DNA of 64,000 nucleotides from Streptomyces sp. NBC_01314 (GCF_041435215.1 NZ_CP108394.1:4402001-4466000); one strand, 5' to 3'; counted from the stretch's first letter, positions 33,476 through 43,640 are shown. Notes: a model not told the origin generated them from the letters alone. Program-made: numbers and translations.

Positions 33476-34381
33476 GTGCGTCGGCTCTGGGGTTGTCTGA
33501 TCATCTGCGCTGCGACAGTCGCGGCCCTCCTCATCTCGGACACGCGCGACAGCGCGGCGGCCGACCGCAACGAGGCCACGTACTCCTACGGTTCGCACAC
33601 CCGGCAGACCCTCGACGCCTACTGGAACGCCGCCGGCGAGGAACGGAACGGGACACAGCCGGGCATCGTGATCCTGCACGGCGGTCACTGGTCCGAGGAC
33701 ACCGGCTGGGCCACCTGGGCACGGACCTTCGCGGACGCCGGATACGCCGTCTTCGCCGTCGACTACCGGCTGAACTTCGACGCCCCGTGGCCGGCCCAGC
33801 GGACCGACGCCCTGTCCGCGCTCGACTGGATACGCGAGCACGCCACCGACTTCGACCTCGACACCAACCGGCTGGTTCTCCTGGGCTCGTCCTCCGGCGG
33901 CCAGCTGGCGACCACGGTCGCGACCTACCGCTCCGGCGCCTACGGACTCGACGGCGTGGTGGCGCTGTCTCCCGTCGTTTCCCCGTACCGCGCCTGGCAG
34001 GACGGCAACGCCGGCACCGCGACGGACGGGCAGCGCCGGCTCCGCGACAACGCCGTCATTCTCGCGCGCTGCGCCCCCGACGCGACGGACACCGACGCCG
34101 TCACGCCCCCCGGTTGCCGGGAGACCTGGAACGACATGGCGGCCAACAGCCGCGCCTCCGGTGCCGACGACGCCCCCATGTACCTGCTCCACTCCAAGGG
34201 CGACCCCGTGCCCGTTCGGCACTCGCTCGACCTCGAAGCGGCCGAGGAGGCCGACCACAACATGCCCGCCAACGGGGTCACGGTGAAGACGGTGGCGGGT
34301 TCCTCGCACGGCGGAGCGCTGTTGGACGAGCCGGGTGTGGCCGACCGGGTCCTGGCCTGGATCGCCGAGAGGACGTACTGA
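33476..34381 (+). CDS. Secreted alpha/beta hydrolase (esterase)
   Basis: 301 residues with a signal peptide (WGCLIICAATVAALL, cleavage near SAAA). Hormone-sensitive-lipase/BD-FAE-like features: oxyanion-hole HGGHW, nucleophile elbow GSSSGG, acid candidate in HSKGDPVP and catalytic His in SSHGG near the C-terminus. It likely hydrolyses a small ester or carbohydrate ester outside the cell. GTG 33476 is chosen because GAAGGA is 9 nt upstream; GTG 33470 is too close to it. Confidence 0.85.
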   Translation: MRRLWGCLIICAATVAALLISDTRDSAAADRNEATYSYGSHTRQTLDAYWNAAGEERNGTQPGIVILHGGHWSEDTGWATWARTFADAGYAVFAVDYRLNFDAPWPAQRTDALSALDWIREHATDFDLDTNRLVLLGSSSGGQLATTVATYRSGAYGLDGVVALSPVVSPYRAWQDGNAGTATDGQRRLRDNAVILARCAPDATDTDAVTPPGCRETWNDMAANSRASGADDAPMYLLHSKGDPVPVRHSLDLEAAEEADHNMPANGVTVKTVAGSSHGGALLDEPGVADRVLAWIAERTY

Positions 34382-34457
34382 GCGCCACGAAGATCGCCCC
34401 TCCCCGCTCCACCACGCGCCCGCCACCGCCCGCTCGGCCCTGAACCCGGCCGTCGCC

Positions 34458-34502
34458 CTCCTGAGGCTCCTGAGGCTCCTGAGGCTCCTGAGGCTCCTGA
34501 GG
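34458..34502. repeat. 9-bp tandem repeat, five copies
   Basis: Five perfect copies of CTCCTGAGG ending 6 bp from the stop of the kinase gene at 34508. Confidence 0.9.
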
Positions 34503-34507
34503 CGGGC

Positions 34508-36265
34508 CTACATGTGGTCGAACTCCAGGTTGGCGATGGCCGTACGGGCGATCTCGCGGCCCTGCTCGGTGAAGTGCCCCTTGCCCGGATAGTCGATCCA
34601 GACCCGGTACATGTCGCCGTTGCCCGCCCTGTAGTACAGGACCCGTGCCTCACGCAGGCGCGGGGCCTGGCTGTTCGTGGTCGTGTACACGATGGTGTTC
34701 CCGGCGGCCTCACGGTCCTCGAACTTGGTCTCCTGCGGCCGCCCCTTCGGCGCGGGATCGTCGGCGATGTCCAGCGTGTACTCGCCGTCCTTGACCAGCT
34801 CCCAGTCGGCGTACGCCTCGTCCAGCGCGACGCCCGGGATCTCGTTCTCCTTGTCGTCCTTCTTGACGTCCCGGTCGATGTTGATCCGGATCAGCCCGCT
34901 CGGGTCGCTGTACTGCGCGAACGTGCCGTCCGTGACGTCCGGCTCGAACGTGTCCTTCACGAAGTCCCCGGGCACCCCCACGCTCGCGGCGACCTTCGAA
35001 CCGAGGTCCCGCTGCTTCCAGCCGTCCGGCAGGGGTCCCGCGAAGGGGTCGGCGATCACCAGGTACGCCGTCACCGCCGCTGCCACGACCACCGCGCCGA
35101 GCCCGGCGAAGGTCCTGGCGCCGACGCGGATGCCCTTGGAGTTTCCGGCCGGGGGCCCGGCGATCCGCTGGACCACCTGGGTGGGCGCGGGCACCGGCGG
35201 GTTCGCGGCCGTCTCCAGCAGCTCGCGAACGCGGGCGGCGGTCGGGCGGCGCGCCGGGTCCTTCTGCAGCAGGCCGTCGATGGCCTCGGCGAGCGGGCCC
35301 GTGGCCGAGGCGGGCGCCGCCGGCGTGGCGTTGAGGACGGACTGCAGGGTCGCCGGCGTGTTGCTGCGCCGGAACGGCGACACGCCCTCCGTGACGGCGT
35401 AGAGGACGACACCGAGCGACCAGAGGTCCGACGCGGGGCCGGGCCGCTGGCCCAGCACCCGCTCGGGGGCGATGTACTCGGGCGAGCCGACGAAGCCGCC
35501 GGTGTCCGTCAGGTTCGTCTCGCCCTCGATCTGGGCGATGCCGAAGTCGGTGAGGACGACCCGGTCGTGGCGGCCGAGGAGGACGTTGTCCGGCTTGACG
35601 TCACGGTGCAGGATGCCCGCCGCGTGCGCGGCCTCCAGCGCGCCGAGCACGTCGAGCCCGATTCTCGCCGCGTCACGCACCCCGAGGGTGCCCTCCTGAA
35701 GCGCGTCGCCCAGCGAACGCCCCCGCACCAGCTCCATCACGATCCACGGCTGACCGTCCACGACCGCCACGTCGTGCACGTTGACGACCGACGGATGGTC
35801 GAGCCGGGCCGCCGCACGGGCCTCGCGGCGCATCCGCTCGAAGGCGTTGTCCCGTTCACGCTCGGGAAGATGGTCCGGTACGCGGGGTTCCTTGACGGCG
35901 ACCTCACGATCCACCGTCTCGTCCTTCGCCCGCCACACCGTACCCATACCGCCATGGCCGAGCTTGGCGAGCAGCCGGTACCGACCGGCGATCAGCCGCC
36001 CGGTGCCGGGTTCCTGCGAGGCCTGCGGCTGCCGCGCCGGCGGCTGTGCCGGTGATGACGGCGCCGACTGTGCCACCACCCGCGTGGGCTGCGCGTACGG
36101 GTTCCCCGGGTACGGCACACTCGGCTGCGGCGGTTGCAGTCCGAAACTCGTCGGCTCATCCGGCCCGTAGCCGGACCCTTGACCAGATCCGTGACCAGAT
36201 CCGTGACCAGATCCTTGACCGGAACCTTGGCCGGTTCCGTAAGGGGCGCCCCCGTTGCTGCTCAT
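34508..36265 (-). CDS. Receptor Ser/Thr protein kinase
   Basis: 585 residues. A disordered N-terminus with four-residue GSGx repeats and Pro/Gln-rich sequence (1-90) is followed by a PknB-like kinase domain: Gly loop GHGGMG, VAVKE Lys, HRDVKPDN, DFG, APE. Next come a juxtamembrane region, one TM helix (about 385-405) and an extracellular domain of about 180 residues. That domain, with an LP-x-GW start and a WExx-xxxG core, recurs in the four neighbouring paralogues and is not PASTA. All catalytic residues are present. Last gene of a same-strand run of five related genes. Confidence 0.92.
   Translation of the reverse strand: MSSNGGAPYGTGQGSGQGSGHGSGHGSGQGSGYGPDEPTSFGLQPPQPSVPYPGNPYAQPTRVVAQSAPSSPAQPPARQPQASQEPGTGRLIAGRYRLLAKLGHGGMGTVWRAKDETVDREVAVKEPRVPDHLPERERDNAFERMRREARAAARLDHPSVVNVHDVAVVDGQPWIVMELVRGRSLGDALQEGTLGVRDAARIGLDVLGALEAAHAAGILHRDVKPDNVLLGRHDRVVLTDFGIAQIEGETNLTDTGGFVGSPEYIAPERVLGQRPGPASDLWSLGVVLYAVTEGVSPFRRSNTPATLQSVLNATPAAPASATGPLAEAIDGLLQKDPARRPTAARVRELLETAANPPVPAPTQVVQRIAGPPAGNSKGIRVGARTFAGLGAVVVAAAVTAYLVIADPFAGPLPDGWKQRDLGSKVAASVGVPGDFVKDTFEPDVTDGTFAQYSDPSGLIRINIDRDVKKDDKENEIPGVALDEAYADWELVKDGEYTLDIADDPAPKGRPQETKFEDREAAGNTIVYTTTNSQAPRLREARVLYYRAGNGDMYRVWIDYPGKGHFTEQGREIARTAIANLEFDHM
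36179..36238. repeat. 12-bp tandem repeat coding for GSGQ/GSGH
   Basis: Five units of GTGACCAGATCC type, the last two diverged, in frame in the N-terminus of the kinase gene; each unit adds four residues. Confidence 0.85.
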
Positions 36266-36357
36266 ACGTTCATCTGTATCGCGGCAAGCGCTCCGGCATC
36301 CACCCCCGTCGCTTTCCGGTCACAGACCCGTGACGCGGAACACCACTTATCTCCGCT

Positions 36358-38160
36358 TTAGTTACGAACGAACGTATCCACCGCCACGTCGAAGTACTCC
36401 TTCGCCTCGCTCACCTTCCCGACCGGCGCCGACACCCACACGTCGTACAGCCGCCCGTCCTGCTCCCAGCACAGGTCGTACGTGTGCCGGGGCCCCTCCG
36501 CCGCGCTGAAACCGTCCCAGGTGAACTCCCAGAGCGCGGCGGGCGCCCCGTCGTGCGTGGTCTCGGCGACCCGGCCGTCGCGGTAGCCGGGGTTCGTGGA
36601 GGGCCCCTTCTCATGGGCGCGCCGCATCACCCCGGCCGGCCCGCCCTCCTCCGGGTCGTCGAGCTTGATACCGATGCGGATCACGTGCCCCGGCGACATG
36701 TAGAAGACCCGCTCCCCCTGCGGCTCCCGCGTGAAGTCGTCCGGCACGGCGAGGCTGAAGCCCTGGTCGTCCTCGGCGAGCCGGTACCCCGAGGGCACGG
36801 TCGGCGCGGTGGCCGCCCGTGAGCGTGTGACGGTGGGCGTGGCGTCGGCCGACGTACCCGGCGTGTCGTCCGTCGACGTGCCGGGTGTGTCGTCCGTCGA
36901 CGTGCCGGACGCGCCGCCTGACGGGCCGGATGCGCCCGAGGGGGTCGGAGCACCCGTCGTACGCGACTCGCCCGGCGTCCGCGGTGCCGAACTGCTCGGC
37001 GTGTCGCCGCCACCGCCGCCGCTTCCGTCCTGCATCAGCAGCGCCGCCGCCGAGACGCCCGCCCCGGCCATCGCCGCCACCAGCGCGGCGGCGACCAGCA
37101 CGCTCCGGGTGGAACGCGGCTGCCCCTGCTGCGCGGGCTGCTCCGGCAGGGCCGACTCCGGACCTGGAGCGGGCGGCCCCGACCGCGGCTGCCCGGCTGC
37201 CGACGCGTCCTGGGCGTCGGCCCCGGCAGCGGCCGTACGCTGCGCGTCCCGGCCCGGGCGTGGCACGTCCCGCCGGGTCGGGGTGTACCCGGTCGACGTC
37301 CGCGGGGTCTTCGTCGTCCTCGGTGTGCGCCCGGTCTCCCGGAAGGCCCTCAGCAGCCGCTCCGCCTCCGCCGCGTCGAGCCGCCGGTCCGGATCGCGTT
37401 CCAGCAGCCCCCGTACGACGGGGAGCAGCGGCGCGGCCTGCGGGGGCGGCCGGATCTCGTCGACGACGACCGCGTGCAGGATGCCGCCCAAGGAGTCCCG
37501 CCGGAACGGCGACTCCCCGCTGAGCACGGCACACAGCAGCGCGCCCAGCGACCACAGGTCGGACTCCGGCCCGGTGCGGTCCCCGGACATCCGCTCCGGC
37601 GCGGTGTACTCGGGCGAGCCGACGAAGGCCCCGCTCTCGGTGAGCGTGGTCGCGCCGGCGACCTGGGCGATGCCGAAGTCGGTGAGGACGACCCGGTCGG
37701 TGCCGGTCTCCAGCAGGACGTTCGCCGGTTTGAGATCGCGGTGCAGCACCCCGGCGTCGTGCGCCCGCCGCAGCGCGCCCAGCAGATCGATCCCGATCCG
37801 CGCGGCCTCCCGCGCGTCCACGGGCCCCTGGGCCCCGATCCGCTCCGCGAGCGAGCCGCCGTCGATCAACTCCATGACGATGTACGGGCGTTCGTCCTGC
37901 TCGACCACGTCGTGCACGACGATGATGTGCGGGTGGCTGAGCCGGGCGACCGCGCGCGCCTCCCGCAGGGTGCGCTCGCGCCGCAGGCGGGACCGCTCCT
38001 CCGGGAGCGAGTCGTCGAGGGCCAGCTCCTTGACCGCCACCTGCCGACCGAGGAGCTCGTCGGTGGCGCGCCACACGATCCCCATCCCGCCGCGGCCGAT
38101 CCTGGCCTCCAGCCGGTAACGCCCCGCAATGAGACGGACGTTCTCCCCCTCGGTCCCCAT
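36358..38160 (-). CDS. Receptor Ser/Thr protein kinase
   Basis: 600 residues. The kinase domain starts almost at the N-terminus (RYRLEARIGRGGMG), with VAVKE, HRDLKPAN, DFG and APE intact. A Thr/Arg-rich linker, a TM helix (about 355-378) and a Ser/Thr/Pro stalk with TSTDDTPG repeats carry the extracellular domain (FSLAVPDDF..., LWEFTW...). ATG 38160 (MGTEGENV) is chosen; ATGs at 38169 and 38172 are in frame. Catalytically competent by inspection. The signal is unknown. Confidence 0.92.
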   Translation of the reverse strand: MGTEGENVRLIAGRYRLEARIGRGGMGIVWRATDELLGRQVAVKELALDDSLPEERSRLRRERTLREARAVARLSHPHIIVVHDVVEQDERPYIVMELIDGGSLAERIGAQGPVDAREAARIGIDLLGALRRAHDAGVLHRDLKPANVLLETGTDRVVLTDFGIAQVAGATTLTESGAFVGSPEYTAPERMSGDRTGPESDLWSLGALLCAVLSGESPFRRDSLGGILHAVVVDEIRPPPQAAPLLPVVRGLLERDPDRRLDAAEAERLLRAFRETGRTPRTTKTPRTSTGYTPTRRDVPRPGRDAQRTAAAGADAQDASAAGQPRSGPPAPGPESALPEQPAQQGQPRSTRSVLVAAALVAAMAGAGVSAAALLMQDGSGGGGGDTPSSSAPRTPGESRTTGAPTPSGASGPSGGASGTSTDDTPGTSTDDTPGTSADATPTVTRSRAATAPTVPSGYRLAEDDQGFSLAVPDDFTREPQGERVFYMSPGHVIRIGIKLDDPEEGGPAGVMRRAHEKGPSTNPGYRDGRVAETTHDGAPAALWEFTWDGFSAAEGPRHTYDLCWEQDGRLYDVWVSAPVGKVSEAKEYFDVAVDTFVRN

Positions 38161-38519
38161 ACGCCCCATCATGCCGCACCGGACCGAAACCCTCCGGTGC
38201 CGCGTGACGGCCTGGCCGACAAGCGACGTACGCACGACTGACGGGCGCCTCACGAGCGCCGTGCGGAAGGCTCACGCGTGAGGCCCCACGTGGGCCCGCG
38301 TATGGGCGGCGAGGTTCTTCGCGGTTCACGCCTGAGGCACCCCGCCCTCAGTCCCGCCTCAGCCCCGCCGCACTCCGCCTTTCCCCATGCCTCCCCGAAG
38401 CCTCACCGGCGCCTGCCCTATGCCGCGCCGCTGGTCACCGCTGGCGCGCCGCTGATCACCGCTGGCGCCGCACCGGTCACCACTGTCGCGCCATCGGCGA
38501 CCGATGCCGCACCGTCGGC
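38161..38519. other. Gap between kinase genes with degenerate 21-bp repeats
   Basis: 359 bp. From 38426 to about 38527 the unit CGCCGCTGGTCACCGCTGGCG repeats about five times with decay, running into the end of the kinase gene at 38520. No gene is supported. Confidence 0.6.
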
Positions 38520-40271
38520 TCACCGCTGCGCCGGCCTCCAGCTGCGCAGCACCGCGTAGAACTGCTTCTCCGCCGTGTCCCAGTCCGCCGCGGGCGCGGA
38601 CATGTAGATCGTGTACTCGACACCGTCCCGGGAGAGATACATCTGCTCGATCGCCCGGCGCGGCCCGGGGAAGTCCGTGTCCTTCGCCGGCGCGGTCCAG
38701 GTGAAGTCCCACAGGGCGCCCGGCCGGTCGCGGTAGATGTTCTCCTCCAAGCTCACCTGCCGGTATTCGGGTCGCGTCCGCACCTGCTCCTCCAGGTCGA
38801 GCTGGTGGTGGTACGGGCTGTCGAAGTCGGGCGAGTCGTCCACGGCGACCCGGAGGAAGTGCTCACGGTTGTCGGGGGTGTAGTCGATCTGTGTCCCCTT
38901 CACCTGCCGCTTCCACCCCTTGGGCAGGGCAAGGCTGAAACCCTCCGGGTCCTCGACCCGCTCCCACCCCTCGGGCACCGTGTCCGCCGACTCGTCCGCC
39001 CCGTCCGCCCCACCCGTGGCGGAGCCGTTCCCCGCACGCCAGACGTCCGCGTAGTGCGCAGCGACGGCACCACCACCGGCAACCAGCACGGCCAGCGCGA
39101 GGACGAGCGCGACCGTACGCCCCCGGCGCCGCTTGGCGGTGGGCTCGGCGGGGACGACGGGGGCAACGGAGGCGGGCTGATACTCGGTGGCCATCGGAGC
39201 AGCCGGGGTGCCGAAGCCACCGGTAGCGGACACGTGGCCCCCGGCGAAGGCCGCACCCCCGGTGGGGTGCCCCGGCACCTGCGCGTCACCCGCATACGCA
39301 CCACGCGCACCACGTCCACCGTGCACGCCCTCTGCGCCACGCTCGCCCCCACCACCCGCACCACCGGGGCCGGCCACACCACCCGTACCGTCCCCCGCGC
39401 CCCCCTGCTGCTGCCGGGTCGGCACATACGCCTGCGCCACCCGTGGCCGACGCCCCTCCGCCGCCTCGGCGAGCATCTGCTCCGCCTCGTCCGCAGCGGG
39501 CCGTACGGCCGGGTCCTTGCACAGCAGCGCGGTGATGACGGGCCCCAACGGCCCGGCGTCCACCGGTTCGGCGGCCTCCTCGCTCACCACGGCCTGCATC
39601 GTGGTGAGCGGTGTGGTGCGCCGGAACGGCGACTTGCCCTCGACCGCCGTGTACAGCGTGGCGCCCAGCGACCACAGGTCGGAGGCGGGCCCTGGGTCGT
39701 GGCCGCGCACCCGCTCGGGGGCTATGTAGTCGACGGAACCGACGATCTCGCCGGTCCGTGTGATGGTCGTGTCACCCTCGACCTGCGCGATGCCAAAGTC
39801 GGTCAGCATGACCCGGCCGTCCTCGGCGAGCAGTACGTTGCCCGGCTTCACATCGCGGTGCAGTACACCGGCCCGGTGGGCGGCGCCCAGCGCGCGGAGC
39901 ACCCACATCCCGATCCGCGCCGCCTCGCGTGCCTCGACGCGCCCCCGTTCCTTGACCGCGTCGGCCAGCGAGACGCCCTCGACCAACTCCATGACGATCC
40001 ACGGCCGGTTGTCGTGTTCCAGCACGTCGTGCACGGTGACGACGGCCGAGTGGTTGATCCGTGCCGCCGCGCGCGCCTCCGCCCGGGTCCGCCGCAACAG
40101 GATGGCCTGCTCGCTCTCCGAGACATAGAGCGCGGCCGTCAACTCCTTGATCGCGACAGCCCGGTGCAGCACCTCGTCGTGCGCACGCCAGACCCGTCCC
40201 ATGCCACCGCTGCCGATCGTGTCGACGAGCCGGTAGCGCCCCGCGAGGAGCAGCCCCTGCATCTGATTCAC
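38520..40271 (-). CDS. Receptor Ser/Thr protein kinase
   Basis: 583 residues. Kinase domain from residue about 8 (GRYRLVDTIGSGGMG), with VAIKE, HRDVKPGN, DFG and APE intact; Gly/Ala-rich linker with GGAGGGG tracts; TM helix near 395-415; extracellular domain with the cluster-wide pattern (FSLALPKGWKR, ALWDFTW). GTG 40271 (VNQMQGLL) is preferred over ATG 40262 because GGGG lies a few bases upstream. Middle gene of the five-gene cluster. Confidence 0.92.
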   Translation of the reverse strand: MNQMQGLLLAGRYRLVDTIGSGGMGRVWRAHDEVLHRAVAIKELTAALYVSESEQAILLRRTRAEARAAARINHSAVVTVHDVLEHDNRPWIVMELVEGVSLADAVKERGRVEAREAARIGMWVLRALGAAHRAGVLHRDVKPGNVLLAEDGRVMLTDFGIAQVEGDTTITRTGEIVGSVDYIAPERVRGHDPGPASDLWSLGATLYTAVEGKSPFRRTTPLTTMQAVVSEEAAEPVDAGPLGPVITALLCKDPAVRPAADEAEQMLAEAAEGRRPRVAQAYVPTRQQQGGAGDGTGGVAGPGGAGGGGERGAEGVHGGRGARGAYAGDAQVPGHPTGGAAFAGGHVSATGGFGTPAAPMATEYQPASVAPVVPAEPTAKRRRGRTVALVLALAVLVAGGGAVAAHYADVWRAGNGSATGGADGADESADTVPEGWERVEDPEGFSLALPKGWKRQVKGTQIDYTPDNREHFLRVAVDDSPDFDSPYHHQLDLEEQVRTRPEYRQVSLEENIYRDRPGALWDFTWTAPAKDTDFPGPRRAIEQMYLSRDGVEYTIYMSAPAADWDTAEKQFYAVLRSWRPAQR

Positions 40272-40416
40272 GTTGCCCCGCAATGTTCTTGACAGGTTCA
40301 GACTAGGGAGCGGCTCGCCGCCCGGGGAACCGGCCGGGCCGCACAGGGACAGCACTGTGACGGTTCTCGCTTCCGCGACCGGAGCGCAACCTTCCGCCGC
40401 CGGACCGAACCGCCGC

Positions 40417-43254
40417 TCAGCCGGTCGCCTTGTACGTGTCCGCCGCCTGCTCGTACAGCCGCGTGACCTCGTCCCGCTCCGCCTCCGGCCCGCGCAACTG
40501 CACCACGTGGTACCGCCCGTCGAGGAGGATGACGAGGTTTCGTACGTAGACGCCGCGGCCCTCGGAGTCCTGCCAGGTGAACTGCCCCTCGGCCGAGGTC
40601 ACCCCGCCCACCTCGATCAACCGCATCCCGGTGGACGTGGCCCAGGAGGAGTCACGGAACGGCTGCAACTCGCGCTCGTCCTCCCGCTGGTACTTCAGCG
40701 GATCGCTGCCGTACGTCGCCGTGCTGTCCCGCCCGGAAACGAGAATCAGCTCGAAGTCGCCCTGGGAGTACACGATCTGGCCGCGCCCGTTCTTGGCGGC
40801 GCGGTCCCAGCCAGTGGCGACGGCGACCTGGAACCCCTCGGGGTCCTTGCGCAGGGTGAACCCCTGGGCGACCTCGGAGTCACCGGTCTGCGGTTGCGTC
40901 GCACCGGACGACTTCGACGGGCTCGCCCCGCTCTGCCCCTCCTCGCCGCCGTCGGGCGAGGTGGAGTTCCGGTCGGGCCGGGGCTCACTGCTCGCCGCCG
41001 GCGCCGAACTCTGCTGCCCGGCACGGTCCGTACGGCTGCTCGTGTCACCGCCCTCACTGCTCGGCGCGGCCTTCGGCATGAACACCATGGCGTACGTGAC
41101 CGCCGCCACCAGCGCGAGCAGGATCAGCAGGATCAGGTTCCGGCCCAGTTTGCGGGGCTGCGGGGGCTTCTCCCGGGTGCGCTTGTGACGGGCGTGCGCG
41201 CTCGTCGCGGGCAGCCCGGCCCGGCGTCTGCGGACGAGCTCGCCCCGCCGCCGTACGATCGGCAGCCGGCTCGCGTCCACGGGCGGCGCCGGCACGACAT
41301 GCGCACCGGCCTCGGGCTCGGGCGCCGACCGCACGAGGGAGCGCAGCCAGCCGCGCAGCTCCTCGAAGTCCAGCCGCTCGGTGGGGTCCTGACGCAGCAG
41401 CGACTCCACGACCGGCCGCAGCGGCCCGCACTCCTCGGCGAACGCCGGGGGCTCCGCGCACACCATCTGCACCAGCTCGGCGGTGTTCTCCTCCGGATAC
41501 GGCGCGTGCCCCTGCACCGCCCGGAACAGCAGCGCCCCGAGCGCCCACAGATCCGTCGACGGCCCGATCGGCGCCGCCAGCTGCCAGTTCTCGTGCACCG
41601 GCCCGGCCTGCTCCGGCGCCCACCGCTCGGTGACCGGCCCGATCACAGCCATCCGCGCCTGTCGCGCCCGCTCGGCGGCGAGCGCGGTCGCGGGCCCTCG
41701 CCGGGGTACGGCCCCGCCGCCGGCGCCGTCCCAGGGGTCTGCGTCCGCGACGCCGGTGGGGTGCGGGGCAGACGTGTTTCCCACGGAGCCGGTGTGCCCG
41801 CCGCGGCCGTACGCGGGGTTGTCGTGCGTACCGGGGTCGTAGGCGGAGTCGCCGTACCCGGGGTCGCGCCGCGCGCCGTGTTCTGGTGCCGGGTGGGTGC
41901 CGGTGCCGTCGGCGTCGAAGGTGTCGCCGTGACCGCCCACCTCACCTGGCGCACCACCGAGTGGACCGCCGCCGTACGGCGAGGAGTCGCCGGGCGCCGA
42001 AGTCCCCCGGTCGTTGCCGCCGGGCGCGGCCGTCCCGCCGCGCGGCAGTGCGCCGTGCCAGGCGCTCGTGGCGCCGCCGTGCGCGAGGACACCGTAGGGG
42101 TCGGCGATCTGGCCGAGCGGCACCGGGCGCGTACCCGCGCCGGAAGCCGGGTCGCCGTCCCGTCCCGCTCCCGCCGCCGTACCGTCCTGCGGCGCCGGCC
42201 GCTGCGCGGGCAACCCCGCACCCGGCCCGCCCCCTTGGTCGTCCTGCACCCGGGCCGCGGCCCGCGCGCCCGCCCGGTACGCGGCGATCGCACCCGCCCG
42301 TGCCGCCCGAGCGTCCCCGCCGGCCTCCAGCGCGCGCTGCCCCCCGGAGGGGTCCGCGCCCGGCGCCGTCGCGCTTCCCGCCCGCGCCTCTATCGCGGCC
42401 CGCCGGGCGGCTTCGGGGTCCTCGACCGCGCCGCCGGGCCCGCCGCCACGGGAACCGCCGAACGTGCCCCCGTCCGCGCCCCGGGGCAGAGCGCTCCCGG
42501 GCGCCGACGCCCCGCGCGCCGCGGGAACACCACCGGGCGGCACCGGGTCATGGCGCGAGACCCGACCTCCACCGGGCCCCACGGCGGGCACTCCCGTGCC
42601 GCCGCCGGGTGCCCCGGGCGGACTGTCCTCGACCTCCCGCGCGGGTACCGGGTCGTATCCGCACAACGCCTCTTCCGCCGCCCCCGCCGCCAGCCCGGTC
42701 AGCATCACCCGGCCGTCGTCGCAGACCAGCACCGTGCGGGCGGTGATGTTCCGGTGGACCCAGCCGTGGGCGTGCAGCGCTCGCAGGGCGGTGAGCACGT
42801 CGGAGGCGATCTCGGCCGCCCGGTACGGGGTCAGCGGCTGCTCCGCGAGCAGCGCCGTGAGGGGCCGTGCGGACACCAGTTCGCTCACTATCCACAGCGA
42901 GCCGCCTTCGGCGAACACGTCGAAGACCTGGTCGAGCCGTGGATGGTCGGGGATCTGCGCGGCGGCCTGCGCGGCCTCGATGGCCCGCCGTACGGCCGGG
43001 TCCGCGGACCGGCGCGTGGTCCGCGCCGCACTCCGGCGCCCTCCGCCGTCCCGTGCCACATAACCCTCGGGCAGCCCGTCCGCGTCGAGCATCTCCGCCT
43101 CGACGACCTCGGGCAACGGCACCTGCCGTATCAGGACTTCCTGCCCGCTGTAGGTGTCGAACGCCCGGCTCTCGGGGGCGATCTCGTACTCGTCGGAAGG
43201 CGGCAGCGGCAGGCGGTAGCGGTCGGCGAGTACACGCCCCGCGTATGCGTCCAC
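40417..43254 (-). CDS. Receptor-type pseudokinase with a long activation-segment insert
   Basis: 945 residues, far longer than its paralogues. It has a kinase fold but no catalytic residues: no Gly loop, Arg43 where the VAIK Lys belongs (VLIRQ), HRN (167-169) for HRD, and GLA (187-189) for DFG. Between that point and the APE motif (546-548) are about 360 residues where kinases have about 25; the extra sequence is Gly/Pro/Ala/Arg-rich and low in complexity. A normal C-lobe (STDLWALGALLFRAVQG), a TM helix (about 703-725) and the shared extracellular domain follow. It is probably a scaffold or an allosteric partner of the adjacent active kinases. Confidence 0.9.
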   Translation of the reverse strand: MDAYAGRVLADRYRLPLPPSDEYEIAPESRAFDTYSGQEVLIRQVPLPEVVEAEMLDADGLPEGYVARDGGGRRSAARTTRRSADPAVRRAIEAAQAAAQIPDHPRLDQVFDVFAEGGSLWIVSELVSARPLTALLAEQPLTPYRAAEIASDVLTALRALHAHGWVHRNITARTVLVCDDGRVMLTGLAAGAAEEALCGYDPVPAREVEDSPPGAPGGGTGVPAVGPGGGRVSRHDPVPPGGVPAARGASAPGSALPRGADGGTFGGSRGGGPGGAVEDPEAARRAAIEARAGSATAPGADPSGGQRALEAGGDARAARAGAIAAYRAGARAAARVQDDQGGGPGAGLPAQRPAPQDGTAAGAGRDGDPASGAGTRPVPLGQIADPYGVLAHGGATSAWHGALPRGGTAAPGGNDRGTSAPGDSSPYGGGPLGGAPGEVGGHGDTFDADGTGTHPAPEHGARRDPGYGDSAYDPGTHDNPAYGRGGHTGSVGNTSAPHPTGVADADPWDGAGGGAVPRRGPATALAAERARQARMAVIGPVTERWAPEQAGPVHENWQLAAPIGPSTDLWALGALLFRAVQGHAPYPEENTAELVQMVCAEPPAFAEECGPLRPVVESLLRQDPTERLDFEELRGWLRSLVRSAPEPEAGAHVVPAPPVDASRLPIVRRRGELVRRRRAGLPATSAHARHKRTREKPPQPRKLGRNLILLILLALVAAVTYAMVFMPKAAPSSEGGDTSSRTDRAGQQSSAPAASSEPRPDRNSTSPDGGEEGQSGASPSKSSGATQPQTGDSEVAQGFTLRKDPEGFQVAVATGWDRAAKNGRGQIVYSQGDFELILVSGRDSTATYGSDPLKYQREDERELQPFRDSSWATSTGMRLIEVGGVTSAEGQFTWQDSEGRGVYVRNLVILLDGRYHVVQLRGPEAERDEVTRLYEQAADTYKATG

Positions 43255-43640
43255 GATGCCCTCCCCCAGCCGCCCGGTCGGTCAATTCCGTTCGCCTTGC
43301 GTCCCGTTCCGGTCTGGATGCATACGGTCCGCAGCCCTACACGATACGTGCCGGAGGCAACTCACATTGACTCGATGCGATATCTCGTTCGTCTCGAATG
43401 CGCTCGAACGCTCTCGATCTTCCCCGGAAGGCACGTCCCCGAACTCACCAGGCGGGCACAACTCCCGAAGCCGAGCTCACGTCGAGGGAACGCACCCCGA
43501 CCAACGCCCCCTCACGCCCCCGTCGGGCACCCCGAGCCGAGGCACGACACCGCACACAGCCACAGCCCCGAACGCACCGGCGCACAACACCCCACCCGCG
43601 CGCGCCCCCGCACAGCGTCACGGGTGGGGCGTCCGGCGCC
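43255..43640. other. Gap between pseudokinase and kinase genes
   Basis: 386 bp, presumably the promoter of the pseudokinase gene. CTCGAATGCGCTCGAACGCTCTCGA-like A/T-containing words stand near 43390-43415. No gene is supported. Confidence 0.4.
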
